Source of the DNA: Kastovskya adunca ATA6-11-RM4
Lineage (GTDB): Bacteria > Cyanobacteriota > Cyanobacteriia > Cyanobacteriales > Coleofasciculaceae
NCBI GenBank assembly: GCA_019359445.1
Contig: JAHHHJ010000005.1
Span: 1 to 64,000, forward strand
Reading direction: 5' to 3'
DNA length: 64,000 nt
Under the pieces are notes generated by a model. That model did not search any database. It worked only from the letters and a program-made list of their open reading frames with translations, and was not told the DNA's origin. Both the position numbers and the translations under genes were made by a program. Within the stretch, counting starts at the first letter, position 1. Each line of letters starts with the position of its first letter. Positions 50,938 to 60,567 of the stretch are shown here, in pieces.

Positions 50938-52098
50938 ATGTTTCGTTTTTGCAAATTAGCATTATTAGCAACAGCCGTTGCCACACTTTCACCCGTTGGT
51001 GAAGCCGTAGCCGCAACGTTGACAGGGGCACCTCCGATTGTAATTGGACATCGGGGGGCGAGCGGCTACCGACCAGAACACACCTTAGAAGCTTATCGAC
51101 TAGCGATTGAACTGGGAGCTGACTACATTGAACCTGATGTCGTTTCCACGAAAGACGGCGTTCTAGTTGCTCGCCATGAAAATGAAATTTCTGGAACGAC
51201 AGACGTTGCTTCTCGCCCAGAGTTTGCGGATCGCAAAACGACTAAAGTGATTGATGGCGTAGAAGTAGAGGGTTGGTTCACCGAAGACTTTACCCTGGCA
51301 GAAATCAAGACACTCCGAGCAAAAGAGCGCCTTCCTCAACTACGAGGGACTGAGTATGACGGTCTGTATGAAGTCCCGACGCTTCAGGAAGTTATTGATT
51401 TAGCCAAGCAAAAAAGCGCCGAAACAGGTCGCACCATTGGAATATATCCAGAAACCAAGCACCCTAGCTACTTCGACTCCATCGGTCTATCTTTGGAAGA
51501 ACCTTTAGTTGAACTTCTCAGTACCAATGGCTACACAGACGCTGACGACGCTGTGTTTATCCAGTCTTTTGAAGTAAGCAACCTGCTAAACCTGGCTCAG
51601 TTAACCAATTTGCCTCTGGTTCAGTTATTTGGCGGCGCAAATGCTCAACCTTATGACTTTGTTTTGAATGGCGATTCTCGTACCTATGGCAATCTAACTG
51701 CTCCAACAGAACTGAGCAACATTGCTGACTATGCGAGTGGGATTGGCCCGTCTAAGCGCTTGATTGTTCCCACAGGCGAGGATGGACAGCTACTTGAGCC
51801 AACAACACTAGTCAGCGATGCTCACGCCGCTGGTTTGCTTGTGCATCCGTACACCTTCCGCAATGAAGATGTTTTTCTGGCTCCGGATTATAACGGAAAC
51901 CCCGAACTGGAATACGAACAGTTCTTTAAGCTGGGCGTTGATGGTGTCTTCAGTGACAATCCCGATACGGCTGTTGCTGTTCGTAACCGTGTGGCTGGTG
52001 ACTCCAACGCACAGGTTCCTGAACCTGGTTCTTTCTTAGCCTTTGGCGTTTTACCCGTAGCGGAATTGTTACGCCGTCACAAAGCCCAAAAAGTATAA
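50938..52098 (+). CDS. glycerophosphodiester phosphodiesterase with PEP-CTERM tail
   Basis: Hydrolyses glycerophosphodiesters outside the cytosol. The 386-residue protein has a signal peptide (MFRFCKLALLATAVATLSPV, cleavage near AVAA), the GDPD TIM barrel with His38-Arg39 (IGHRGASGYRPEHT), Glu65, Asp67 and His80 (ARHENEIS), and a C-terminal sorting motif: VPEPGSFLAFGVLPVAELL then RRHK. PEP-CTERM tails direct processing by exosortase. The ATG at 50938 starts the signal peptide; the longer frame from 50776 is rejected. Confidence 0.92.
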   Translation: MFRFCKLALLATAVATLSPVGEAVAATLTGAPPIVIGHRGASGYRPEHTLEAYRLAIELGADYIEPDVVSTKDGVLVARHENEISGTTDVASRPEFADRKTTKVIDGVEVEGWFTEDFTLAEIKTLRAKERLPQLRGTEYDGLYEVPTLQEVIDLAKQKSAETGRTIGIYPETKHPSYFDSIGLSLEEPLVELLSTNGYTDADDAVFIQSFEVSNLLNLAQLTNLPLVQLFGGANAQPYDFVLNGDSRTYGNLTAPTELSNIADYASGIGPSKRLIVPTGEDGQLLEPTTLVSDAHAAGLLVHPYTFRNEDVFLAPDYNGNPELEYEQFFKLGVDGVFSDNPDTAVAVRNRVAGDSNAQVPEPGSFLAFGVLPVAELLRRHKAQKV

Positions 52099-52177
52099 GC
52101 ATTGGACAAAATTAAAGAGCTGCACGGACAGGCTTGACATCTATAGTCCTATTCGGTGCTGTGGGCGTCGTTGTCAC

Positions 52178-52217
52178 TCAGAACTTACGCAGAAATAGCC
52201 TATTGCGTAAGTCCTGA
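52178..52217. repeat. palindromic element (ACTTACGCA type)
   Basis: CTCAG-a-ACTTACGC and GCGTAAGT-c-CTGAG pair, with inner AATAG/CTATT arms. It forms a 40-base hairpin in the spacer between convergent genes. ACTTACGCA palindromes are familiar as dispersed repeats in cyanobacterial genomes. It may also act as a bidirectional terminator. Confidence 0.65.
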
Positions 52218-52269
52218 GCTGTAGCAATTAAGAAGCGATCGCTTTTAGTCTTTTACCAAAGTATCTAAC

Positions 52270-52914
52270 CTAAAAGGAATTTGTTGGCGTCTCCGACAAC
52301 TGTGATTGAACGGCGGGAGGTAAAATCACTCGGTCAATTGCGTGAATGACGCCGTTGCTTGACTGAATATCGGGTTGAACTACCCTGGCTCTTTCTACAC
52401 GAATCCGACCACTGGCATCAACTTGTACCTCTAGTGGGCTGCCAACTAAGGTTTCAAGCTGTCCAGATTGCAGTTCGCCTCCTCTGATCTCACTAGGTAC
52501 CACATGGTAAGACAGCACCTGTCTTAGTAAGTCTCTATTTTCTGGCTGAAGGAGCTGTTCTAGGGTTCTAGGTGGCAGCTTAGCAAAGGCTTCATCCGTA
52601 GGAGCAAAAATTGTGTAAGACCCCTCCATCAGAAGAGTACTCTCTAAATCAGCGGCGTTAATTGCTGTGGCGAATGTCTGGAGGCGATCGCTTCTAGCTG
52701 CCATTTCGACCAAATTATTGTTTGTTACTGATCGGTCATTAGAACTTTCCCTCTGTTCGACTGGGTTGAGAGACTCAGAGCGATACCCCTCTGTTCTATA
52801 AGGAGGTGTATGACCAAAGAACTTTTCTATCCGAATTGTTTGAGCCACTGCCGGAGAACTGAACAGGGCACTGACTGCCAGAATACCGAGCAGCAAAGGA
52901 GTTTGCAATTTCAT
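52270..52914 (-). CDS. secreted fasciclin-domain protein
   Basis: A 214-residue protein with signal peptide MKLQTPLLLGILAVSALFSS (cleavage near AVAQ), a short variable region, and one FAS1 domain (about 70-205): TFATAINAADLESTLLMEGS, YTIFAPTDEAFAKLPPRTLE, LSYHVVPSEI and NGVIHAIDRVILPP. FAS1 domains mediate adhesion. The ATG six codons inside the open frame is used, because it starts the signal peptide. It is a paralogue of the next gene upstream and probably arose by tandem duplication. Confidence 0.9.
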   Translation of the reverse strand: MKLQTPLLLGILAVSALFSSPAVAQTIRIEKFFGHTPPYRTEGYRSESLNPVEQRESSNDRSVTNNNLVEMAARSDRLQTFATAINAADLESTLLMEGSYTIFAPTDEAFAKLPPRTLEQLLQPENRDLLRQVLSYHVVPSEIRGGELQSGQLETLVGSPLEVQVDASGRIRVERARVVQPDIQSSNGVIHAIDRVILPPAVQSQLSETPTNSF

Positions 52915-53020
52915 AATACTTTTTAAATACAAAGTCTACTATCCTCCCAGGTTAGGGGAGGCATTCAAGTTGTCACCTCTTGCAATCGAGGTACTTCTTT
53001 AGAACTAGTTGTTAAAACAA

Positions 53021-53044
53021 AGAAAAAGCCCCCAGGGGCAAAAC
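53021..53044 (-). terminator. terminator of the second fasciclin gene
   Basis: On the minus strand GCCCC-tg-GGGGC followed by TTTTTCTTT, 65 bases after the stop of 53109-53885. Confidence 0.82.
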
Positions 53045-53108
53045 TGGAGACTTCAAAGCTTTAACTGAGGAATGGCTAACTTGAAACTGCACTGAAAGAA
53101 GCTTGCTT

Positions 53109-53885
53109 TTAGTTATTGCTGGCTACTTCAGGTTCTACCTTTAACTGAGTCTGAGCCTGTAGCGGTAAAATTACTTGGTCAACAGCATGAATAACGCCGT
53201 TGCTGACTTGAATATCAGCTTGAGTTACGGTGGCGTTGTTGACGCTCACTGTCCCATCTGAATTTTTGGTAATTTCGAGTGTCCCTTCCGTTAGTGTTTC
53301 GGCTTCTCCTGACTCAATTTGACTGCTAGTAATTGCACCAGGAACGACATGGTAACTCAGCAGTTGCACCAAAATTTCTTTATTTTCCGGTTGTAGAAGT
53401 TGCTCCAGGATGCCTTCTGGTAAGGCGGCAAAGGCTTCATCCGTCGGTGCAAAAAGGGTATAAGGCCCCTCGGTTGATAGGGTTTCTTCTAACCCAGCTG
53501 CCTCAATGGCTTTGGCAAGAGTTTGAAATTGTTCGCTGTCAGCTGCTTGCTCGACTAAGTTGTTGCCTGCTGGTTCAGCATCAACAGAACTATCTAATGT
53601 TTCGTCTGTAGGGGACACTGGAACTGCATCAACAGGAACCTGTGGGGCATCATCCACGGGAATCTCTGTTTCGTCGGCACTTTCAGGGATCGTCTCAGTA
53701 GGCGTCTCTTGAAGAGTTTGTTTCTTCTTAGCAGGTGGATTGAGAGATTCCGAGGTACTTTCTTCTCTTGCTCCAGGAATGCCAGTGAAGGCGTCTTCAA
53801 GTTGATTAGCTTGGGCAAATGCCGGAGCACTGATTAGAGCACTTAAGCCGAAAATAGCGGTTAGTAGTTGAATGCGAGTTTTCAT
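53109..53885 (-). CDS. secreted fasciclin-domain protein with acidic linker
   Basis: A 258-residue paralogue of the 52270-52914 protein. Signal peptide MKTRIQLLTAIFGLSALISA (cleavage near AFAQ), a Thr/Glu/Asp/Pro-rich linker of about 70 residues (PTETIPESADETEIPVDDAP), then one FAS1 domain (about 110-245) with YTLFAPTDEAFAALPEGILE, LLSYHVVPGAIT and NGVIHAVDQVILPL. The linker is the main difference between the two. The terminator after it and the spacer before its neighbour mean the genes are transcribed separately. Confidence 0.9.
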   Translation of the reverse strand: MKTRIQLLTAIFGLSALISAPAFAQANQLEDAFTGIPGAREESTSESLNPPAKKKQTLQETPTETIPESADETEIPVDDAPQVPVDAVPVSPTDETLDSSVDAEPAGNNLVEQAADSEQFQTLAKAIEAAGLEETLSTEGPYTLFAPTDEAFAALPEGILEQLLQPENKEILVQLLSYHVVPGAITSSQIESGEAETLTEGTLEITKNSDGTVSVNNATVTQADIQVSNGVIHAVDQVILPLQAQTQLKVEPEVASNN

Positions 53886-54176
53886 TTTGCAAATACCTAC
53901 TGAATGTTATGTTTTGTAAACGTTACGCCCGCAGTTCAAGACAGGCTTTTTTCTAAGCCCTATAGCTGCCGAAAGACGGCATGAGAACTATTGATATCGG
54001 AATAAAGCTTGAGAAAAGCGCGATCGCGTTATCTGGAGTGGTTGAGTAGCAGGCAGGTTCTGAGCAGGGACTTAGGGAAGCGGACTGTCACTGATTTGAA
54101 CAAGGGCTGACGTTGGCAGTCTTGTGAACCCCTCACATATTGGTCGCTTTTACTCACTGCTCTTTAGCTAGCAGTT

Positions 54177-54377
54177 TTAAATCCAGACATCAATCCAACT
54201 ACTTCTTTGTAGTGCCAATCTGCCGTTAGGAGTTTTCGTCAACTCCTCGAATTCAAGAGTGTCAGAATCTAACTGATTTCTCATCTCTTGCGCCTGCTGA
54301 GGCGTCAGACCAGCTAGAATTAAGCCTTCCAATCTAGCTTCATCGGTGCGAGTTGAGAGGTGCTGTGTGTTGATCAT
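54177..54377 (-). CDS. small hypothetical protein downstream of the histidine kinase
   Basis: A 66-residue protein from an ATG at 54377: MINTQHLSTRTDEARLEGLI, then LAGLTPQQAQEMRNQLDSDT and a WIDVWI end. I do not recognise it. A longer reading from a TTG at 54506 overlaps the kinase stop by four bases and adds a membrane segment (FSITLRILSSFLLLRAIL); this could be a coupled membrane protein. AGGAG lies eleven bases upstream of the ATG, so I prefer the short form with low certainty. Confidence 0.45.
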   Translation of the reverse strand: MINTQHLSTRTDEARLEGLILAGLTPQQAQEMRNQLDSDTLEFEELTKTPNGRLALQRSSWIDVWI

Positions 54378-54502
54378 CACAGTGACTCCTGATGAAATTG
54401 ATGCTTTCTTCTGTCTGGTCTTGAGAATAGCTCTCAAAAGTAAAAAACTCGATAAGATCCGCAACGTTATTGAAAAAATCCCCAGAATTGTGGAATAACG
54501 TC

Positions 54503-55774
54503 TCAAAACGCTGGGAGACGAATGTGAAAGCAGCTGCCGACTTCTAGCTTGCTGGTGACGGAGATCTTGCCGCCATGACGTTGCGCGATCGCCTGAGCGA
54601 TCGCCAGCCCTAACCCTGTCCCTCCCGCCCGCCGAGTGCGAGCCGGATCAGCACGCCAGAAGCGATCAAATATAAAGGGAATCTGGTCTTTGGCAATACC
54701 GATGCCTGTATCCTTGATATTCACTAAAGCAAACCGATTCTGTTTAGCTAGACAAAGCTCTACCTTGCCACCCGCAGGAGTATATTGCAGGGCATTTTCC
54801 AGAAGATTAGAAAATAAGCGGGCAAGTTGTGCTTTATCGCCCACGACAGACACCTTCGCCAACCATCGTGCTTGCAGAGTAATTTCCTTGGATTGTGCGG
54901 AGGGTTCGAGTAATTCCAACAAGTCCTGTAAGAGCTTGTTGAGGGAAATCGGGATGGACTCCCGCAGTGGAACTGAGGCGTAAGCATCCGTCTGTGCTAA
55001 AAAAAGCAAGTCTTGCGCCAATGTGCTCATTTGAGAGGTAGCCAGGGCAATAGCAGACAACTTCTTAACATCTTTCGGATGAATGCGTTCTGGGTGATTC
55101 AAGATCACATCAGTTGAGGTTTTAATCGCCGTCAGAGGACTGCGAAGTTCGTGGGATGCATCGGCAGTAAATTGTTTCAATCGTCTGAAACTTTGCTCAA
55201 TTGGCTCTAGGGTTCGCTCTGTCAGCCATAAGCCGCCAACAGCTACCAGTCCAAGCGCGATCGCTCCTCCCATTCCTAGCCCCCACAGCAGTTGACTGTG
55301 TACGGTTTCTAAATCCTCTGTAGACTGGCTGGCGCGAATGTACCCTTCCAGAGAAGCCTTACTGGAGTTAGGGTCGCCTTTGTAGATGGAAATGGTGAAG
55401 GTGCGAATATGTCTTGGTCTTTGCGATCGCTTTAATGTCACCGAACCTGTTTTGGGAGGAAAGCTTAACGAAAGTGTTCCTTTACTTGCTAACACTTTGC
55501 CCTCAGCGTTAAACCATTCCAAGCTTTGTTGGTTGCGGTTAAAAATATCACGCCAAGGCACTTCCTCTACCTGATCAAGATACTCACTTCCTTGGACTTT
55601 AACTTCCGTTAATGAGGGAGCCGCAGCTTGAGCAACAGTCAGAAGCTTTTCATCAAGTTGGCGATAGAGACTGTGAATAAAGAACAAATAGACGCCACTA
55701 CCAAATGCGCCCATAATGGCTGCCATTACGATTAGATATGACAACAAAAGACGCCAGCGTAAGCCTTGAAACAT
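54503..55774 (-). CDS. sensor histidine kinase (RppB-like)
   Basis: A 423-residue membrane kinase. It has two membrane segments (about 8-33 and 160-184) enclosing an extracytoplasmic domain of about 125 residues, HisKA with His208 (ADASHELRSPLTAI), and HATPase with NLLENALQYTPAGG, DTGIGIAKDQIPFIFDRFWR and GTGLGLAIAQ. Its partner regulator lies 140 bases upstream on the same strand. The ligand is not evident. The order regulator-kinase and the sequences recall RppA/RppB of Synechocystis. Confidence 0.92.
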   Translation of the reverse strand: MFQGLRWRLLLSYLIVMAAIMGAFGSGVYLFFIHSLYRQLDEKLLTVAQAAAPSLTEVKVQGSEYLDQVEEVPWRDIFNRNQQSLEWFNAEGKVLASKGTLSLSFPPKTGSVTLKRSQRPRHIRTFTISIYKGDPNSSKASLEGYIRASQSTEDLETVHSQLLWGLGMGGAIALGLVAVGGLWLTERTLEPIEQSFRRLKQFTADASHELRSPLTAIKTSTDVILNHPERIHPKDVKKLSAIALATSQMSTLAQDLLFLAQTDAYASVPLRESIPISLNKLLQDLLELLEPSAQSKEITLQARWLAKVSVVGDKAQLARLFSNLLENALQYTPAGGKVELCLAKQNRFALVNIKDTGIGIAKDQIPFIFDRFWRADPARTRRAGGTGLGLAIAQAIAQRHGGKISVTSKLEVGSCFHIRLPAF

Positions 55775-55914
55775 GCAGTTCTCTCAATGAGTACATCAAC
55801 ATCAAGACTAAAACTCTCCCATACATCAAACTAACTTTCCTCCCCCAGCCAGCAACATTGACAGGGAAAGTTAACGCTAGATTGAGTTAAACAATAGGGA
55901 ATAAACGGGCAATT

Positions 55915-56595
55915 TTAGGAATGTTGTTTGAGACGATAGCCCAGACCATAAACCGTCTCGATCAAATTAACCGGAACCCCAGCAGACTTAAGTTTTTGCC
56001 GTAAGCCGCGAATATGTGCCTTCACGGTTGCTTCTTCGGGAATCTCCTCAAAAGACCAGAGGTGTTCCAGAATTTGAGCGCGACTAAAGACGCGACGATT
56101 GTGGCGGAGAAAAAGTTCTAGCAGGCTGTATTCTTTCGGGGTTAGAGAGAGAAGACGAGCTTCGTAAAAAACTTCGCAGGTATTGGGGTTAAGTCGTAAG
56201 TCTCCCCATTCCAGTAGAGGTGAAAATGTCGAATTTCCCCGACGTAGTAGCGCTCGAATCCGTGCTGACAACTCCTGAAGTTCAAAGGGTTTGACCAGAT
56301 AATCATCTGCCCCCGCATCTAAACCAATTACTCGGTCATCTACTGAATCACGAGCCGTCAGCATCAAAATGGGGAGACTTACCCCTTCAGCGCGGAGTTT
56401 CCGGCAAAGGGTAATACCATCGACTTTGGGCAGCATTACATCAAGCAAAATTAAGTCATAACTGAAGCTTTCTGCCAGTTCTGCACCCAGTTGACCGTCA
56501 TGAGCAATATCGACAGCATAATGGCGATCGGTGAGGTCTTCGGCAAGCGCTTCTGCAATCCGCTCATCATCCTCTATGAGCAAAATCTTTGTCAT
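55915..56595 (-). CDS. OmpR-family response regulator (RppA-like)
   Basis: A 226-residue regulator with receiver phospho-acceptor Asp52 (LILLDVMLPKVDG), DDYLVKPFELQELSARIRAL, and a winged helix (LTPKEYSLLELFLRHNRRVF, VKAHIRGLRQKLKSAG, LIETVYGLGYRLKQ). It precedes the kinase at 54503-55774. The pair resembles RppA/NrsR-type systems controlling metal or redox genes, but no target is adjacent. Confidence 0.93.
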   Translation of the reverse strand: MTKILLIEDDERIAEALAEDLTDRHYAVDIAHDGQLGAELAESFSYDLILLDVMLPKVDGITLCRKLRAEGVSLPILMLTARDSVDDRVIGLDAGADDYLVKPFELQELSARIRALLRRGNSTFSPLLEWGDLRLNPNTCEVFYEARLLSLTPKEYSLLELFLRHNRRVFSRAQILEHLWSFEEIPEEATVKAHIRGLRQKLKSAGVPVNLIETVYGLGYRLKQHS

Positions 56596-56978
56596 AGTTT
56601 ACCCCTGTCTTTAAGGTAATTTTTTGAGCCGAGCTAGAGAAGTACGTGACGAACCTATAACTTGTAAGTTTTATCGTCAACTTATAAGCATTGGCAATCT
56701 TTCTAACCCAGAGTGTTTATTAATGGGTTTAAGCCAATTTGGTTAATAAGGCTTGACAAAGGACTACTATGTTCCCGTTTCTCCCGATTATTTCTGTTTT
56801 TGTCATCTAGAGAGACTTTTGGTCAACAAATAGATTGGCGATCGCCCCCTATAAGGCAGTGGTTGCAAGCATACCAAAGATTGAAACTTCTTTAAGTATT
56901 GTTACCAGCGCATGGTATGATTACCTCTGGCTTATGGCGATCGAGCCAGCTTTCTCTAAAGGTCTTTTGCTGCTACCC

Positions 56979-57431
56979 GTGAACTTGTCAGACGACTCTC
57001 TTCCACCGACACCAGCACCCGACGAGGAACTTTCTCAAGAAAGCGCCTCACCAACTACTGCTGGTTCCTCCATGCAGGAGTATTACCAACTCAAGCGAAA
57101 TTTACTGGTGATAACCCTGGCAATGACAGGAGTTATTTTTATCTCGGTTTGGATTTTTTACTCGATTGACATCGCCTTGAATTACTTAATCGGGGCGTGC
57201 ACAGGTATGATTTACTTGAGAATGTTGGCAAAAGAGGTTGAGCGGCTCGGTCAACAAAAAAGGCGTCCAAGTTCTACCCGGCTGGCGCTGCTTATTGGAG
57301 TATTTGTCGTTGCCAGTCAGTGGCAAAAACTGCAAATTTTGCCCATATTTTTAGGATTTCTGACGTATAAAGCCGCCCTCATCGCTTATGTGCTGCAAAG
57401 CACTCTACTTCCTCCTTCTTCTAATAAGTAG
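56979..57431 (+). CDS. atpI: ATP synthase protein I
   Basis: A small membrane protein that assists assembly of the c-ring; not part of the final enzyme. About 150 residues with four membrane segments ([71 protein letters not shown]). [13 protein letters not shown] is the family's usual beginning of the conserved region. The start is uncertain: a GTG at 56979, an ATG at 56934 and a TTG at 56835 are all in frame. First gene of the atp operon; 64 bases separate it from atpB. Confidence 0.88.
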   Translation: MNLSDDSLPPTPAPDEELSQESASPTTAGSSMQEYYQLKRNLLVITLAMTGVIFISVWIFYSIDIALNYLIGACTGMIYLRMLAKEVERLGQQKRRPSSTRLALLIGVFVVASQWQKLQILPIFLGFLTYKAALIAYVLQSTLLPPSSNK

Positions 57432-57495
57432 TAGAAGTAGCTTTAAGCTAGTCAACAGGGTTCACTCTTGATAGGTATCTGGGTAAATCTCCCTA

Positions 57496-58236
57496 ATGGA
57501 AATGATCCACGGTTTAAGCATTATCAATTCTTTCCCCCTTGCTGAATTAGAAGTTGGGAAGCATCTTTACTGGCACTTTGGCAATTTCACAGTCCATGGA
57601 CAAGTATTTCTAACGTCCTGGTTTGTGATCGGCCTTCTCCTGATTGCTTCCATCGCCGCTAGTCGCAATCCCCAACGAATTCCCAGGGGTATTCAAAATT
57701 TTATGGAGTACGCCCTAGAATTTATTCGGGATTTGGCGAAAACCCAAATCGGGGAGAAAGAATATCGTCCCTGGGTGCCCTTTGTCGGCACTCTATTTTT
57801 GTTCATTTTTGTGTCAAATTGGTCTGGGGCACTAATTCCCTGGAGACTCATTGAACTCCCTGAAGGTGAGTTAGCGGCTCCTACAGGTGATATCAATACA
57901 ACGGTTGCCTTTGCATTACTCACTTCTCTAGCTTACTTTTACGCGGGTATCAGTAAAAAGGGGTTGGGATACTTTGCAGGTTACGCGCAGCCAGTACCAA
58001 TTTTGTTGCCCTTCAAAATTTTAGAAGACTTCACTAAACCGTTGTCTCTAAGCTTCCGACTTTTCGGAAACATTCTCGCCGATGAATTGGTGGTGGCTGT
58101 TTTGGTGCTACTGGTTCCCCTATTTGTACCAATTCCCGTAATGGCATTGGGTCTATTTACGAGTGCCATTCAAGCGCTGATCTTTGCTACTCTAGCAGCC
58201 GCCTACATTGGTGAGGCACTAGAAGAGCATCATTAG
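57496..58236 (+). CDS. atpB: ATP synthase F0 subunit a
   Basis: The proton-channel subunit. 246 residues, five to six membrane segments, with the essential Arg in [20 protein letters not shown] and the [10 protein letters not shown] end typical of cyanobacteria. The spacer to the c gene (58237-58361) contains a hairpin with T-run. Confidence 0.97.
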   Translation: MEMIHGLSIINSFPLAELEVGKHLYWHFGNFTVHGQVFLTSWFVIGLLLIASIAASRNPQRIPRGIQNFMEYALEFIRDLAKTQIGEKEYRPWVPFVGTLFLFIFVSNWSGALIPWRLIELPEGELAAPTGDINTTVAFALLTSLAYFYAGISKKGLGYFAGYAQPVPILLPFKILEDFTKPLSLSFRLFGNILADELVVAVLVLLVPLFVPIPVMALGLFTSAIQALIFATLAAAYIGEALEEHH

Positions 58237-58284
58237 TCAAGGCAACACTCGCGTTTCCCAACTCTAGATACCTCCTGTTGCCAG

Positions 58285-58308
58285 TCCGCCCACCCGTGCG
58301 GATTTTTT
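58285..58308 (+). terminator. hairpin with T-run between atpB and atpE
   Basis: TCCGC (58285-58289) and GCGGA (58298-58302) followed by a run of six Ts. It is a short stem, inside the operon, so it is probably a partial terminator or attenuator rather than an operon end. Confidence 0.6.
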
Positions 58309-58340
58309 GGAGGTAGAAGCCTCTGTTTTTTGTACTTTAA

Positions 58341-58607
<267 letters not shown>

Positions 58608-58617
58608 GGCTTTTATC

Positions 58618-58655
58618 AGCGCTCAGACTTGCTTTGCTATTGCGGTCTGAGCGCT
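58618..58655. promoter_or_regulatory. strong stem-loop after the c gene
   Basis: AGCGCTCAGAC (58618-58628) and GTCTGAGCGCT (58645-58655) pair perfectly over 11 bp with a 16-base loop. No T-run follows, so it is more likely an mRNA-stabilising or processing element than a terminator. Confidence 0.65.
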
Positions 58656-58740
58656 GTAGCTCAGTGACTACAGCCCATAAAATGCATCCAACTCCCAGCT
58701 CTAGTCTCAACCTTTTGTAAGCTCTGGGAACCGACTAATC

Positions 58741-59235
58741 ATGATGACCTATTGGACAATTTTGCTAGCCGTTGAAGCAACGGAAACTGCTGCTGAAGGG
58801 GGCTTATTTGATTTTGATGCCACCCTCCCGTTGATGGCAGTGCAATTTTTGCTTTTAGTGGTGTTGTTAAATATTGTGTTTTACAAACCCCTAACAAAAG
58901 CAATTGATAGCCGTGAGGAATACGTCCGCAAAAACTTGTTGGACGCCAAGGAACGGACAACGAAAGCAGACAAATTAGCGCTGCAGTACGAACAAGAGTT
59001 AGGTGAAACGCGACGCAAGGCTCAAAGCACTATTGCCGCAGCCCAAGAGGACGCCCAGAAAATTGCTGCCCAAAAAATGGCAGCCGCACAACAGGAAGCA
59101 CAAGCTCAACGAGAGCAAGCCGCTCAAGAGATCGAGCAGCAGAAAGCTCAAGCAATGGCTTCCCTAGAGCAAGAAGTGGACAGTCTCAGTCGCCAGATCT
59201 TAGAAAAACTCCTCGGGTCTGAGCTAGTAAAGTAA
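58741..59235 (+). CDS. atpF2: ATP synthase F0 subunit b'
   Basis: The second peripheral-stalk b subunit found in phototrophs (also named atpG in some cyanobacteria). 164 residues: one membrane segment ([20 protein letters not shown]) and a long Ala/Gln/Glu-rich coiled coil ending in [12 protein letters not shown]. It starts ATGATG. It pairs with subunit b, 134 bases downstream. Confidence 0.95.
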   Translation: MMTYWTILLAVEATETAAEGGLFDFDATLPLMAVQFLLLVVLLNIVFYKPLTKAIDSREEYVRKNLLDAKERTTKADKLALQYEQELGETRRKAQSTIAAAQEDAQKIAAQKMAAAQQEAQAQREQAAQEIEQQKAQAMASLEQEVDSLSRQILEKLLGSELVK

Positions 59236-59369
59236 AGCGACTCTAGAAGGTTGAAGGATGAAAAACTATATTATCTTGTTCTTCTCAGGAGCAAGATATA
59301 CAAAAAAGTCATACTTCACACTTCTGTAGTCAAAGTATTAACAAGTAAAACGCAAGCGCAGTTGTAAAA

Positions 59370-59921
59370 ATGGCGATCGTGGGAACGTATTTATTCCTAG
59401 CAACGGAAGCGGCAGAGAGCGCCTCAGAAGGCGGTTTCGGTCTAAATTTCGATATTCTAGGAACCAATCTAATTAACCTCGTTATTGTCATCGGGGTTCT
59501 ATTTGTTTTTGGGCGTAAAACTGTGGGAAATGTCCTCTCCCAGAGACGCGCCAAAATTGAAGAAACTATCAAAGACGCTGAAGCTCGTGTTAAAAATGCT
59601 GCCTCTGCTTTGGCAGATGGTCAGCAAAAGTTAGCAAAAGCTCAGTCAGAAGCAGAAAAGATTCGCGCTACGGCAGAAGAAAATGCCTCAGCAGCAAGAG
59701 AGGCAGTCTTAAGTGCTGCTGCCAAAGACATTGAGCGCATGAAAGAGACTGCAACTCAGGACTTAAATACAGAAAGAGAAAGAGCGATCGCTGAACTTCG
59801 TTCACAAGTGGCAGCTTTGGCAATGCAGCGAGTAGAGTCCCAACTCAAAGACCGCTTAGATGACTCTGCTCAACAAAACTTGATTAATCGCAGCATTGGT
59901 ATGGTGGGAGGTGGCTCATGA
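59370..59921 (+). CDS. atpF: ATP synthase F0 subunit b
   Basis: The peripheral-stalk subunit: N-terminal membrane segment (INLVIVIGVLFVFGRKTVG) and a coiled-coil stalk, 183 residues. It overlaps the delta gene by four bases (ATGA), indicating coupled translation. A weak TATCTTG/CAAGATA hairpin lies in the spacer upstream (59272-59298). Confidence 0.96.
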   Translation: MAIVGTYLFLATEAAESASEGGFGLNFDILGTNLINLVIVIGVLFVFGRKTVGNVLSQRRAKIEETIKDAEARVKNAASALADGQQKLAKAQSEAEKIRATAEENASAAREAVLSAAAKDIERMKETATQDLNTERERAIAELRSQVAALAMQRVESQLKDRLDDSAQQNLINRSIGMVGGGS

Positions 59922-60475
59922 AAGGTAGTTTATTAACCGCTGAAATAATAGAGCCTTACGCAGAGGCCTGGATGTCTCTGGCCCAATCCAGTAACATCGT
60001 CGATAAAATGGCAGAAGATGCCGCCGGTTTGTTGAGCTTACTGAAAGATTCAGAAGACTTGAATCAATTCTTGGCTAGTCCGATAGTCAAAGCGGAAGAT
60101 AAAAAAGCTGTAATGCAGCAAGTTTTTGGAGAACAAGTTCATCCCTTGACGATGAACTTCTTGAAGCTGCTGGTCGATAGACGGCGCATTCAGTTTCTAG
60201 AAGGGGTTTGTAAGCACTTTCAAGCCTTGCTGCGGAAGCTTAATCAGACGATGCTGGCGGAAGTAACCTCCGCTGTCGAACTCAGCGATGAGCAACGGCA
60301 ATCTGTCTGTGAGCGAGTCAAAACGATGACCAACGCTCAGCAGGTGGAACTAGAAACAAGCATCGACCCGAATTTGATTGGTGGTGTGATCATTAAAGTA
60401 GGCTCTCAGGTCATAGACGCCAGTCTACGCGGACAACTTCGTCGCATTGGTATGCGCCTGAGCAGCGCTAGTTAG
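59918..60475 (+). CDS. atpH: ATP synthase F1 subunit delta
   Basis: Joins the peripheral stalk to the alpha3beta3 head. 185 residues with the helical N-terminal domain (AEIIEPYAEAWMSLAQSSN) and the C-terminal motif DPNLIGGVIIKVGSQVIDAS then LRGQLRRI. The start overlaps the stop of atpF by four bases. Alpha follows after 92 bases. Confidence 0.96.
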   Translation: MKGSLLTAEIIEPYAEAWMSLAQSSNIVDKMAEDAAGLLSLLKDSEDLNQFLASPIVKAEDKKAVMQQVFGEQVHPLTMNFLKLLVDRRRIQFLEGVCKHFQALLRKLNQTMLAEVTSAVELSDEQRQSVCERVKTMTNAQQVELETSIDPNLIGGVIIKVGSQVIDASLRGQLRRIGMRLSSAS

Positions 60476-60567
60476 AGACAAAAGCTCAAAGGGCGCTGAG
60501 GCTAAGAGCAGCGCGTCTAGCTCTGATCTTCCGCTGATAATAGAACAACGAACGACTAATAATTGAC

